In this document: one piece after another, positions 1 through 8,062 of the stretch | How the letters are laid out: each line of letters begins with the position of its first letter | Numbering within the stretch: the first letter of the stretch is position 1 | Source: Candidatus Paracaedibacter acanthamoebae | Lineage (GTDB): Bacteria > Pseudomonadota > Alphaproteobacteria > Paracaedibacterales > Paracaedibacteraceae | Direction of reading: 5' to 3' | Assembly: GCF_000742835.1 (NCBI RefSeq) | Contig: NZ_CP008941.1 | Coordinates: 1,851,690 to 1,915,689, forward strand | Length of the DNA stretch: 64,000 nt | The notes under the pieces: generated by a model | Database searches by the model: none | Told to the model about the DNA's origin: nothing | What the model saw: only the letters and a program-made list of their open reading frames with translations | Position numbers and translations under genes: made by a program

Positions 1-314
1 AGTTCCTCATAGATCTGAGCAATTTCATGGGCTGTGTATTTAGGTCTTCTTTCTTTATTGGGAACAGTCAACATTAAGGCAATAAGTCCCCCTGTTGACG
101 TCCCCGCTATAATGTCAAAGCAATCTGCAATGCGGCGGCCTGATAAAAGGCGCGATTCAATATGCTTCAAAACCAACGCTGGAATCATACCTCTAATTCC
201 CCCGCCATCGATTGAAAGAATTCTGACAACCTTTCTAGGCGGTGTGGACGGATTAGCTAAGGCTGGGGGGGAATAAATAAATTGGCAAATTAATGCCAAA
301 CTAATGAGTTTCAT
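1..314 (-). CDS. Patatin-like phospholipase, exported, 5' part only
   Basis: This gene runs leftwards off the window edge, so only about the first 104 codons are visible. The reading begins with a hydrophobic signal peptide (MKLISLALICQFIYS..ALA). The patatin oxyanion-hole motif DGGGIRG follows near residues 39-45, and the nucleophile elbow GTSTGG lies about 30 residues later. These two motifs define patatin-family lipid acyl hydrolases, which use a Ser-Asp dyad; the Asp lies beyond the window. An in-frame ATG at 344 would add ten residues, but the start at 314 gives a cleaner signal peptide. Exported patatins are common in intracellular bacteria, where they can act on host membranes; that role is inferred here. 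Confidence in the family is high. Confidence 0.85.
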   Translation of the reverse strand, partial: MKLISLALICQFIYSPPALANPSTPPRKVVRILSIDGGGIRGMIPALVLKHIESRLLSGRRIADCFDIIAGTSTGGLIALMLTVPNKERRPKYTAHEIAQIYEE

Positions 315-530
315 CTTGCTAGAAATTGAAAGGATATTAATCATTCATTACTACTTAATTACATATTTAAAGCAGAGAGATTGGTAAACCTCTTAACCTG
401 GCTTAAAGGTAGCTTTGGGATGGAAGAAACAGCTATGAGAAAATTAATTACTGTTTCCCTTTGATAATCGACTAACTTAATCGAGATACCCTTTATCTCA
501 CTCCTCGGCAGTCAACTGAAAACAATGTTC

Positions 531-1694
531 TTAATTTGTAAAAGCGGTCGCAGGGCGCATCTTTTCTAAGCTCCAATCGATCCACTTGGTTAGAATAGAG
601 AGATCCGCCGTCTCTATGGTTGGTCCGCACCATATTCGAAAAGACGATGGTGCTAGAAAATGATTCTTAATATCATAAGCAACCCCTAAATCAGCGAGTT
701 GCGTCGTGATTTGGGTAATAAGGTCCCCTGGGTTTTCTCCACCACAATAGGCTGCTGTTAAGTTAAAACAAATTGACGCCTTTGACCGTGACTCTGGAAC
801 GATGGCTAAATGTTCTAAATCCGGATGATTCGTCACCCATTTATCGATGACGTCAAAATTACACTTAACCCTTTGCCATAAGGCCTTTTTCCCACCAATA
901 GAAACTGCCCAGTCTAAGCCTTGAATTGCATCTTCCACACATAACATGGACGGCGTGTTAATGGTTTTTGCTTCAAATATGCTTTGAATAATCTCACCGG
1001 CTTTTGTTAATCGGAAGAGGCGTGGAATTGGCCAGCTGGGCTGAAATTGAGTGAGATGTTGCATTGCCCGAGGGCTTACGATAATCATTCCATGAGCAGC
1101 TTCCCCGCCAAATCCTTTTTGCCATGAAAAACAGGTGATATCTAATTTATGCCAATCGTTAATCGGAATAACAAAGGCGGAAGAGGTGGCATCACAAATG
1201 GTCAACCCTTGACGATCATCGGGTATCCAATCTAAATGAGGCACCATGACCCCGCCGCTAGTTCCATTAAAAGTAAAAACGCAGTCGTGACTACCCGCGT
1301 ATTGAGTTAAATCAGGTAGCCTGCCAAAATTTTCCACAAATGTTTGAACAGTTGGAAGAGACAGCTGTTCGATAGCATCCGTCACCCACAGCTTACCAAA
1401 AACGTCCCAAGCAAAAATATCAACCGGCCGACTCCCTAAAAAATTCCACAGAGCTGTTTCTACCGCCCCCGTTCCAGACCCCGGCACAATCGCTATCGTA
1501 TAATCTTGCGGCACTGCCAGAATTTCTCGCGTCAAATCTAAAAGCCGTTGAATTTGAGCGATACCCTCAGGAGCCCGATGAGAGCGACCGATTAAGGCTG
1601 ACTGCAAATCGCTTGCTTTCCAACCGGGATGTTTTTTGCAGGGACCAGAGCCAAAATAAGGAGAGCTAGGAATTTTTGAGGGTTTGTAGGGCAT
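531..1694 (-). CDS. serC: Phosphoserine aminotransferase
   Basis: The 387-residue class V PLP aminotransferase converts 3-phosphohydroxypyruvate and glutamate to phosphoserine in serine synthesis. It matches the alphaproteobacterial/methanosarcinal SerC form: the N-terminal substrate-loop motif FGSGPCKKHPGW, the PGSGTGAVE cofactor-binding turn near 71-79, and the Schiff-base lysine in SWQKGFGGEAAHG (Lys193). Length fits the family. Its start lies inside the 3' end of folD (29-bp overlap in another frame), so the two are probably translationally coupled. With rne upstream they form a minus-strand rne-folD-serC run, linking serine supply to one-carbon metabolism. Confidence 0.9.
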   Translation of the reverse strand: MPYKPSKIPSSPYFGSGPCKKHPGWKASDLQSALIGRSHRAPEGIAQIQRLLDLTREILAVPQDYTIAIVPGSGTGAVETALWNFLGSRPVDIFAWDVFGKLWVTDAIEQLSLPTVQTFVENFGRLPDLTQYAGSHDCVFTFNGTSGGVMVPHLDWIPDDRQGLTICDATSSAFVIPINDWHKLDITCFSWQKGFGGEAAHGMIIVSPRAMQHLTQFQPSWPIPRLFRLTKAGEIIQSIFEAKTINTPSMLCVEDAIQGLDWAVSIGGKKALWQRVKCNFDVIDKWVTNHPDLEHLAIVPESRSKASICFNLTAAYCGGENPGDLITQITTQLADLGVAYDIKNHFLAPSSFRIWCGPTIETADLSILTKWIDWSLEKMRPATAFTN

Positions 1695-2538
1695 GATATC
1701 GTTCCTCCGCAGCCTTTAATATATTGGCCATTAAGTTAATGATCGTCATGGGTCCGACTCCACCCGGAACTGGCGTAATAAAAGCAGCCTTCTTTTCGAC
1801 TGCAGCAAAATCGACATCGCCAATCAATCGGTCATTTAATTTAACAATCCCCACATCAATGACGATGGCCCCCTCTTTAACATGGTCAGCAGTAATAAGA
1901 TGGGCGCGCCCCGTGGCTGAAACAATGATATCAGAGCGCTGCGTCACTAAGGCCAAATTGCGCGTTTTGGAATTTGCAATCGTCACCGTAGCCCCTTGCT
2001 GCATCAGCAGTAGCGCCAGCGGGCGACCCACCAAAACTGAAGTCCCAATGATGGTAACATTGACGCCTGTAAGGTCTTCACAGCAGCTTTTGATTAACTG
2101 AAGACAGCCAGTGGGTGTACAGGGAACAAGTGTTGGTTTTCCCTGGAATAAATACCCCTGATTGAGGGGATGCAAACCGTCCACATCCTTGGCTGGATCA
2201 ATGTGTTGAAGAGCCTCATATCGATCTAAGTGATCAGGTAAAGGAAGTTGTAATAGAATACCATCGACAGTCTCGTCATCATTAAGACCCTCAATCACAG
2301 CAATCAGATCAGCACTCGTTACCGATGACGCCAAGCGGTGGATGATAGAGTGAATTCCCAACGCCTTACACATGGTCGCCTTCCGCCCCACATAAATTTG
2401 GCTTGCCGGATCCTCCCCCACCAAAATCACAGCAAGAGTGGGCGCCCGTCCCAAACAAAGTGTTAAGTCATGGGCTTTTGCCATAAGAGAAGGCTTTTGC
2501 TGTGCCGCTAGCGCTTTTCCATCCAGAATAACAGCCAT
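1666..2538 (-). CDS. folD: Bifunctional methylenetetrahydrofolate dehydrogenase / cyclohydrolase
   Basis: FolD interconverts 5,10-methylene-, methenyl- and 10-formyl-tetrahydrofolate in the cytosol. The 290-residue protein shows the family marks: YVGRKATMC with the catalytic lysine (Lys53), VDGLHPLN, VPCTPTGC, a nucleotide-binding GTSVLVGRP (more often GRSxxVGRP) and the C-terminal ITPVPGGVGPMT. The GGAG of its ribosome site sits just before the start at 2538. It begins 20 bp after the rne stop and overlaps serC, so the three are likely co-transcribed. The Thr-Ser-Val-Leu variant of the NADP loop is unusual but probably tolerated. Confidence 0.93.
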   Translation of the reverse strand: MAVILDGKALAAQQKPSLMAKAHDLTLCLGRAPTLAVILVGEDPASQIYVGRKATMCKALGIHSIIHRLASSVTSADLIAVIEGLNDDETVDGILLQLPLPDHLDRYEALQHIDPAKDVDGLHPLNQGYLFQGKPTLVPCTPTGCLQLIKSCCEDLTGVNVTIIGTSVLVGRPLALLLMQQGATVTIANSKTRNLALVTQRSDIIVSATGRAHLITADHVKEGAIVIDVGIVKLNDRLIGDVDFAAVEKKAAFITPVPGGVGPMTIINLMANILKAAEERYHALQTLKNS

Positions 2539-2558
2539 GCCTGACTCCTGCTTAACCT

Positions 2559-4832
2559 TTAGGTGTCAAGAAGACGACGCCAGAAACCACGACGACGCTT
2601 TTTACCATCGGCAGATACAGCTTCAGCTTCCGGTGAAGTCGGAGTCGTCGTATGCTCCCTAATTTTATCCGTTGTCACAGCCTTTGTAGCTTCGCCTTTT
2701 GCTTCTGTATCACCACCTTCAGCAACTGACCGTGCCATAGGGCGACGGTTACGGCGACGCCGATTACGATTGGGGCGCTCAGAAGACTTAGTTGTTTCCG
2801 ATGGTTCCATAGTAACTTCAGCAGTTTCTTTAATCTCAGCTGCGACACTTGCCCCTTCTAAAGCGACTGCTTCAGTCGTCGACTCAGGTTTACGACCACG
2901 ACGACGGCGGCGACGGGTGCGAGATGACTTTGGCTCCCCGGAATCTTCTGCTGACATGAGGGCCTCTTGAGATTCTGCCCCTTCCTCCTCCACAAAGGTC
3001 CCCTCTTGGTCCTCTCGACGAGTCGTGCTGGCATTACGACGTCGTTGGAATGGATGACGGCGATTCCGTCCCCGCTCTTGACGCGGGGTCGTTTGCTCCG
3101 TGCTCTCTTCCTCGGAGGCCGAGAGTTGAATCTCTTCAACATCTTCTTCAATAACACGGTCTTCTATCAGCTGTTTTTGGACCTTAGCTTTTGCCACAAG
3201 CGTATTAATATTGAAATCAGGGGCAATTAAATTAGCATCCCGCTGAATCATGATAGACATCTGATAACGCTGTTCTATCGCTAAAACATTGCTACGTTTT
3301 TGGTTGAGCAAATAAAGATCGATATCCGCTGGCACTGTAACCATAATCGCCGAGCTTTTACCAGCAAGGCCAACAGCTTCAATCCCACGTAAGACAAATA
3401 ACACCATCGATTCAATTGATCGAATCATCCCCGTGCCGTGGCAATGCGGACAGGGTTTCATGTTTGTTTCAATAATACTGGGGCGGAGGCGTTGACGCGA
3501 CAATTCCATTAAACCGAATTGACTAATGCGGCCTAACTGAATACGAGCCCGATCATTTTTAACAGCATCACGCAAGCGTTTTTCAACTTGCTGAATATGC
3601 TTTTGATCCGCCATATCAATGAAATCAATAACAACAAGACCGCCCAGATCGCGCAACTTAATTTGACGCGCCACCTCATCAGCAGCTTCCAAATTCGTCT
3701 TCAGGGCAGTTTCATCAATATGACGTTCACGCGTTGCCTTACCAGAGTTTACGTCAATAGCCACCAGCGCCTCAGTTGGGTTGATAACAATCGACCCGCC
3801 AGACGGTAGAGAAGCCACCGGGGACATAATGGCATCAACATGAATATCAACACCATGCTTTTGAAAGAGCGAAATCTCACCTTTATGCTGCTTAACCCTT
3901 TTGACATGGCTGGGTGTCAGGGTTTTCATCATGGCCCGCGCTGCTTTATAGCCTTCGTCGCCATCCACCCAAATTTCATCAATATCTTTACCATAATTAT
4001 CGCGAATAGAACGCTTAATAATATCACCCTCAGCATAAATCAATGCCGGCGCCATGGATGACAGAGTTTTTTCACGAATGTCACTCCACAACCGAATGAG
4101 ATATTCAAAGTCCCGACGAATTTCCAACTTATTGCGATCCTGACCAGCCGTACGAACGATGAGGCTCATCCCATCGGGAATAGGCAAATCATTCAAAATA
4201 TCTCGTAATCGCTTACGCGTTGTAACATCCGTTATTTTGCGCGATATCCCCCCACTCCGATGACCTGCATTCGGCATCAAAACACAATAACGGCCGGGCA
4301 TCGACAAATATGTCGTCAGCGCTGCCCCTTTGTTGCCGCGTTCTTCTTTAACCACTTGGATCAACATAATTTGGCGGCGCTTAATAACTTCCTGAATTTT
4401 GTAATGATAGGGCTTGGGACGACGTGCAACGATACTTTCTTCATCATCGCTGCTATCATCCACCACCAATTCCGTGGTTGGGGCTGCATCCGTAACTTCG
4501 GGCAGAGTTTCAGTTAAACTAACAGTTTCATCCTCCAAACTGTCTGGAGACTTTTCAGCACTTTCAACAAGGGGGCGGTCGCCGACAGGAATGCGATAAT
4601 AATCGGGGTGAATTTCAGCAAAAGGAAGGAAGCCATGGCGATTCTGTCCGTACTCGACGAATGCAGCCTGCAAAGAGGGCTCAATACGGATAACCTTGGC
4701 AAGATAAATATTTCCTTTAAATTGTTGCTTTGTTGAGGTCTCGACTTCGTAATCTTCTAGGCGGTTCCCATCAATAACGGCAACACGCGACTCTTCGGCG
4801 TGAGTCGCGTCAATAAGCATTTTTTTAGCCAT
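2559..4832 (-). CDS. rne: Ribonuclease E
   Basis: This is the endoribonuclease of mRNA decay and rRNA/tRNA processing. The 757-residue reading starts at MAKKMLIDA (4832), because GGAGA lies about 10 bases upstream; an in-frame ATG at 4877 would add 15 unconserved residues. Domain order is: S1 domain (about 20-150) interrupted by an acidic insert, RNase H-like/5'-sensor region, then the catalytic DNase I-like domain with the metal-binding AIDVNSGK (358-365) and DFIDM (403-407). The zinc-link CPHCHGTG lies near 461. About 270 disordered residues follow, rich in RRRR and Glu, ending in GFWRRLLDT. That C-terminal tail, the usual degradosome scaffold, separates it from RNase G. Confidence 0.93.
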   Translation of the reverse strand: MAKKMLIDATHAEESRVAVIDGNRLEDYEVETSTKQQFKGNIYLAKVIRIEPSLQAAFVEYGQNRHGFLPFAEIHPDYYRIPVGDRPLVESAEKSPDSLEDETVSLTETLPEVTDAAPTTELVVDDSSDDEESIVARRPKPYHYKIQEVIKRRQIMLIQVVKEERGNKGAALTTYLSMPGRYCVLMPNAGHRSGGISRKITDVTTRKRLRDILNDLPIPDGMSLIVRTAGQDRNKLEIRRDFEYLIRLWSDIREKTLSSMAPALIYAEGDIIKRSIRDNYGKDIDEIWVDGDEGYKAARAMMKTLTPSHVKRVKQHKGEISLFQKHGVDIHVDAIMSPVASLPSGGSIVINPTEALVAIDVNSGKATRERHIDETALKTNLEAADEVARQIKLRDLGGLVVIDFIDMADQKHIQQVEKRLRDAVKNDRARIQLGRISQFGLMELSRQRLRPSIIETNMKPCPHCHGTGMIRSIESMVLFVLRGIEAVGLAGKSSAIMVTVPADIDLYLLNQKRSNVLAIEQRYQMSIMIQRDANLIAPDFNINTLVAKAKVQKQLIEDRVIEEDVEEIQLSASEEESTEQTTPRQERGRNRRHPFQRRRNASTTRREDQEGTFVEEEGAESQEALMSAEDSGEPKSSRTRRRRRRGRKPESTTEAVALEGASVAAEIKETAEVTMEPSETTKSSERPNRNRRRRNRRPMARSVAEGGDTEAKGEATKAVTTDKIREHTTTPTSPEAEAVSADGKKRRRGFWRRLLDT

Positions 4833-5604
4833 GTGGCATTCATCTCCATAACAGGCCGCCACGGCAACCACTTCCACGGTTTTGCTTGATATTTCGGATA
4901 GTGTAAATCAAAAGACTGTGTAAATAGGGGTTGCCTAGCGGCGAATTGACATAATTTATATATAAGGGTAAAAGCAAAAACCAACACAATGGGGTTTCTG
5001 CACAGTAAATTGGACGGCGCTATAAATGAGAGAGAGATATAATTCAAACTGTTTATCCTCATTCTGTCGATTTTACGCTCCATCAAAAATTCTCTTCCCT
5101 TTAAATGTAGCGCTTTTCCCGCAACAACGCCAAGAAAAAAATAAAAAGCCTCATTTTTTTGTTAGGAAGCCCTTACTTTTTCCATGAAAAAAGATAAAAA
5201 TTTTTTTGCGACTATACAAACTAATAATTTAATATTTTATTTTATGGGTATGCAGTTGACTGGCATATTCCCTAGATTTAGTATTCAGCCATTCCGGCCA
5301 ATGACACCTTTGCCGCCACCCTTTCAGGCGGGATATATCTTTATATCAAGCTAATGAAGCAGCTCCAACAGATGAGTATTTAAAAATATTCTGACGCATC
5401 TGTTGTCTTTGGCTGCTCAGAAACTTGATGCCCTTGCGATTACACGGCGGTACCTCGGCCAATGGGGGCGCGCTGGCTGAGATATGGACTATCGACGATC
5501 GAAGGGTTTGAAACCTCGGTGCAAGCCCATCTGCCCAGTATCTCTTCATGTTGGATATCGGGCACCTTGTGTGTAAACGCGAGTCATTGTCGATAGGTCT
5601 TATT
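4833..5604. other. Intergenic stretch upstream of rne
   Basis: This 770-bp stretch holds no convincing gene. The part next to rne (about 4833-5240) is AT-rich and probably contains the rne promoter and leader. The left arm of a degenerate inverted repeat starts at 5244. From about 5400 to 5570 the DNA becomes noticeably GC-richer than its surroundings and reads as an interrupted coding-like stretch in several frames, perhaps the decayed end of a mobile element. The 67-codon minus-strand reading at 5346-5549 has no recognisable motif or ribosome site. Confidence 0.5.
5244..5290 (+). repeat. Left arm of a degenerate inverted repeat
   Basis: The block starting at ATGGGTATGCAGTTGACTGG (from 5245) is matched in inverted orientation by 6914-6960. 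About 26 of the first 29 bases agree, and similarity fades over the next 15-18 bases. Just inside lies TTCCGGCCAATGACACC..GCCGCC, loosely resembling the multiple TTCCGG..ATGCCGCC terminal repeats of IS21-type elements. I see no clear target-site duplication; the flanks are AT-rich on both sides. Confidence 0.7.
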
Positions 5605-6510
5605 TTAGTTCAAAAAATGAACATGAAATTTTTTTGACTCAGCGACACCCCCCATGTAATCAACCGGCTCTGGGCCAGCCGCCTCGTGGCATTTTTCATA
5701 TAAATTATCGGTAGAAAGTTCATCATAGTTTTGTCTCGTTAGATAATCATACCATGTTAAATCGTCCGATCCTCCCCATGTCCAGAAAATACCGACCGGT
5801 GCTTTATCGCTCCAATTGCCAAAAATACATTGAAAATGACCTGCGGTCGTCGTTAGTTTCTTTTCGATTAAAAACCGCGGGGCAAGCCATATCTCGAGCT
5901 TTTTTTTATTTTCCTGTTTCTTCCCTTTACGATAACCTGTCGATATACTCAAATACTTACCCACATTCCCACACTGCGATAAATCAAACGTACCCTCTAA
6001 CGGATTCCCTAATTCTGATATCCGCATCGTTATCATACCCACTTCGCTTCCCTTTTGCGGGCGATAAATCAATACACTCTTTAAAAATCTTTCATAAATT
6101 TCTTCATGTCCTGGTACGCCATACCATGCTTCCTGGCAGAGCTTTTTTACGGTCTTACCAGCGATGAATCCTTCCTCGATCTGTTTTTGCCATTCTCTGC
6201 AAACAAGTAGTATGTTAACTGGACTACGATTGTTTAAACATTCATCAATAGCAGCAAGCTGTAAAACCATAGCCGTGATTTCTTTTGGACACCCATTGAA
6301 TGGATTTTCTCGAATCTCTTCGCCTCTCCTCTTTTTTTGTTCGGGATCTTCGGTAATATCAGAGACACTTGGAACCCTATAGACGAATGGCCTTTTTACG
6401 CCTTGCTCACCACGCTCTGAGGAGTCTTCCATGCCGTGAATCCCCTGGGACGATGCAAAGGTCAGGGCGATCATTAAAGATGAGATAAGAACTTTCAAGC
6501 TTTTTTTCAT
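5605..6510 (-). CDS. Exported protein with an F-box-like motif
   Basis: The 301-residue protein has a signal peptide (lysine-rich start, then a hydrophobic stretch to about residue 22, cleavage near SSQGIHG). Residues 73-115 fit an F-box: GCPKEITAMVLQLA, then LLVCREWQKQIEEGF, following the consensus LPxEIxxxIhxxL...xxxVCxxW. In eukaryotes this motif docks on Skp1 of SCF ubiquitin ligases. In intracellular bacteria, exported F-box proteins subvert host ubiquitination. The rest (about 120-301) is unrecognised, with an aromatic-rich C-terminal part (FWTWGG, DYMGG) that might bind a target. It is a single gene lying inside the inverted repeat 5244-6960, suggesting acquisition by transfer. The F-box call is by eye; effector function is inferred. 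Confidence 0.55.
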   Translation of the reverse strand: MKKSLKVLISSLMIALTFASSQGIHGMEDSSERGEQGVKRPFVYRVPSVSDITEDPEQKKRRGEEIRENPFNGCPKEITAMVLQLAAIDECLNNRSPVNILLVCREWQKQIEEGFIAGKTVKKLCQEAWYGVPGHEEIYERFLKSVLIYRPQKGSEVGMITMRISELGNPLEGTFDLSQCGNVGKYLSISTGYRKGKKQENKKKLEIWLAPRFLIEKKLTTTAGHFQCIFGNWSDKAPVGIFWTWGGSDDLTWYDYLTRQNYDELSTDNLYEKCHEAAGPEPVDYMGGVAESKKFHVHFLN

Positions 6511-7085
6511 AATAATCCTCCTTGGGATTAAGGCTTTTGGTTACTTGAGGCAATCTCCATGAAAGTAGTTGCTTAGAACAACGCTGGACAGCTAATTTCT
6601 AACAGATTCAAGAGTGTGAGTATACCATTATTTTTCGGCAGCGTTTTCGCAATTAAGATAGGGGCTTGTTAAAAATAACGTTAACAAATCAAGCAGTTCA
6701 GGCAAACCAACGATACCTTCTCAGGCATCAAATTTTCATAAATTGCTGCTCTTGTTTTTTATCGACTCCCCGTTCCTCTCACATAGCAGTCAGGGCGGGT
6801 TCCAGATAAAAGAGGTTTTGGCCAGGCGTATTTTAAAGAGATATGAGTAACATGCGGCATCATCCGGAAACTATTTTACAAATTCGCCATAGGTTTTGGG
6901 ATAGGTAGACATAGCTGAAGGCTATATCTATGGAACATACCAGTCAACTGCATACCCATGTTATATTTTAATTTTACTTCTGCGATTAGAAATCAATAAA
7001 AAACAACTATTAAATCCCTATTAGAAATAAATCGAGCGATACGTATATTTAGGTAAATTATAAAAATAACCTTTGGAGAAAAGGC
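6511..7085. other. Intergenic stretch with the right repeat arm
   Basis: No confident gene lies here. The part next to the F-box-like gene should carry its promoter. Around 6662-6700 are overlapping TTAACAA/TTGTTAA palindromes. At 6853-6868 the sequence GCGGCATCATCCGGA reads, on the other strand, TCCGGATGATGCCGC, a partner to the motif inside the left repeat arm. From 6914 to 6960 lies the right arm itself. The remaining stretch to 7085 is AT-rich and may hold the promoter for the small ORF at 7086. Confidence 0.45.
6914..6960 (-). repeat. Right arm of a degenerate inverted repeat
   Basis: Read on the minus strand this begins CATGGGTATGCAGTTGACTGG and continues TATGTTCCATAGATATAG, matching the left arm at 5244-5290 with scattered transitions. 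The two arms enclose about 1.7 kb containing only the F-box-like gene and no transposase. The pair may be the ends of a decayed insertion sequence. Confidence 0.7.
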
Positions 7086-7232
7086 ATGATTTCTAAGCAC
7101 GAAGAGATTTGGAGCCGGCCTGAACCTTGGAAAGGCCCTATTCCTGATTATTATCGCCTGCAGTTAAATGATTTCCTGCAAAATAAAATGAGTATTGATC
7201 CAGACTATATATCATGGGCACGTAAAATTTGA
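7086..7232 (+). CDS. Small protein, 48 residues, function unknown
   Basis: A 48-codon reading frame starts at ATG 7086 with an excellent ribosome site (GGAGAAAAGG, 1-6 bases upstream depending on register) and stops at TGA 7232. The product is soluble, aromatic-rich and charged: it has a Trp near each end and the segment RPEPWKGPIPDYYR in the middle. It has no signal peptide or membrane segment. I do not recognise a family. It lies alone between the inverted-repeat segment and the convergent DsbA-like gene. The good ribosome site and coding-like composition support expression; its small size leaves real doubt. Confidence 0.5.
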   Translation: MISKHEEIWSRPEPWKGPIPDYYRLQLNDFLQNKMSIDPDYISWARKI

Positions 7233-7282
7233 CCGTCGGTGGCGCTATGCCCATGAAAACAACTCCACCTCAACACCTTCAA

Positions 7283-7948
7283 TTAAGAAACTGTTTTTGT
7301 AGACACTGATTTAATAGCTTCATCGATCGCCTTATCCAAATCTTTCATCTCAACCAACTTACCATTGACGGTAAAACCGGGTGCAAAATTGAGACCCAGT
7401 TCATGCCCTGTTATTAAGGCATCATGCAAAATAGCATCTTCGAGAGACCGATCATCCAATAACGGCTGAATCATGTCAGGGGTGATCCCAGTCGGTGCTA
7501 ATAATTTTTCAATGACCTCTGTTGGTTTATCGGCGTTCACCCAATCGAAAGCGACTGTTTTGACCTTATCCGGGTTAAAGTTCTGTATAATTAACTTAGA
7601 TCGTTCTAGATATTTGTTAACATCTCTCCCGGCCCAACATATAATTGACAATTTTAAAGAAAATTCATCAGTTGGAAAATCCTTCAATACAAAGTAGACC
7701 TTACCTGTATCTATGTACTTTTGCTTAAAGGCCGGAAGTTTATCGAGCTTAAATTCTGAACAATGATGACAGGTCAAGGAGTAGTACATCACAACTTTAA
7801 CGGGTGCAGTTTTATCCCCAAATCCCACCTCGGGCAAACTGAGTGTGCTGGCAGGAATATCAACATCAGCCTTGGATTGAGCTATCCCCAAGGTTATCAA
7901 AAAAATCAATGGTCGCAAAAACTGCACGGGCACTCTCCAACTCGACAC
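7283..7948 (-). CDS. DsbA-like thiol:disulfide oxidoreductase, exported
   Basis: The 221-residue protein begins with a hydrophobic export signal (about residues 8-27) and has a DsbA-type thioredoxin fold with an inserted helical domain. The active site is SLTCHHCSEF (Cys60 and Cys63), preceded by a typical first strand (APVKVVMYYS). Near the end, FAPGFTVNGK carries the cis-Pro loop equivalent (more often TPTFVINGK). Such proteins oxidise or isomerise disulfides in exported proteins in the periplasm. It is divergent from valS. A second DsbA-like protein at 13081 shares the window, consistent with the many Cys-containing exported proteins encoded here. Confidence 0.85.
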   Translation of the reverse strand: MSSWRVPVQFLRPLIFLITLGIAQSKADVDIPASTLSLPEVGFGDKTAPVKVVMYYSLTCHHCSEFKLDKLPAFKQKYIDTGKVYFVLKDFPTDEFSLKLSIICWAGRDVNKYLERSKLIIQNFNPDKVKTVAFDWVNADKPTEVIEKLLAPTGITPDMIQPLLDDRSLEDAILHDALITGHELGLNFAPGFTVNGKLVEMKDLDKAIDEAIKSVSTKTVS

Positions 7949-8062
7949 TATAATCTTCCTCTATAATAAAGGAAGTTCGCTATAATGCGCAAGCCAACCA
8001 TTTACAAAAACGCTAAAATAAGTTACGGTTCAAAGTGAAAAAATGAGTTAAAATGTAAGTCC

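Noticed and set aside
2563-2970. Plus-strand Arg-rich open frame opposite the rne tail
   Set aside because: It arises from the Arg/Glu-rich disordered tail of RNase E read in reverse; no ribosome site.
5346-5570. Decayed transposase gene
   Set aside because: The stretch looks coding-like in composition, but I could not read a transposase motif (DDE, HTH or IstB P-loop) in any frame, so it is not annotated as a pseudogene.
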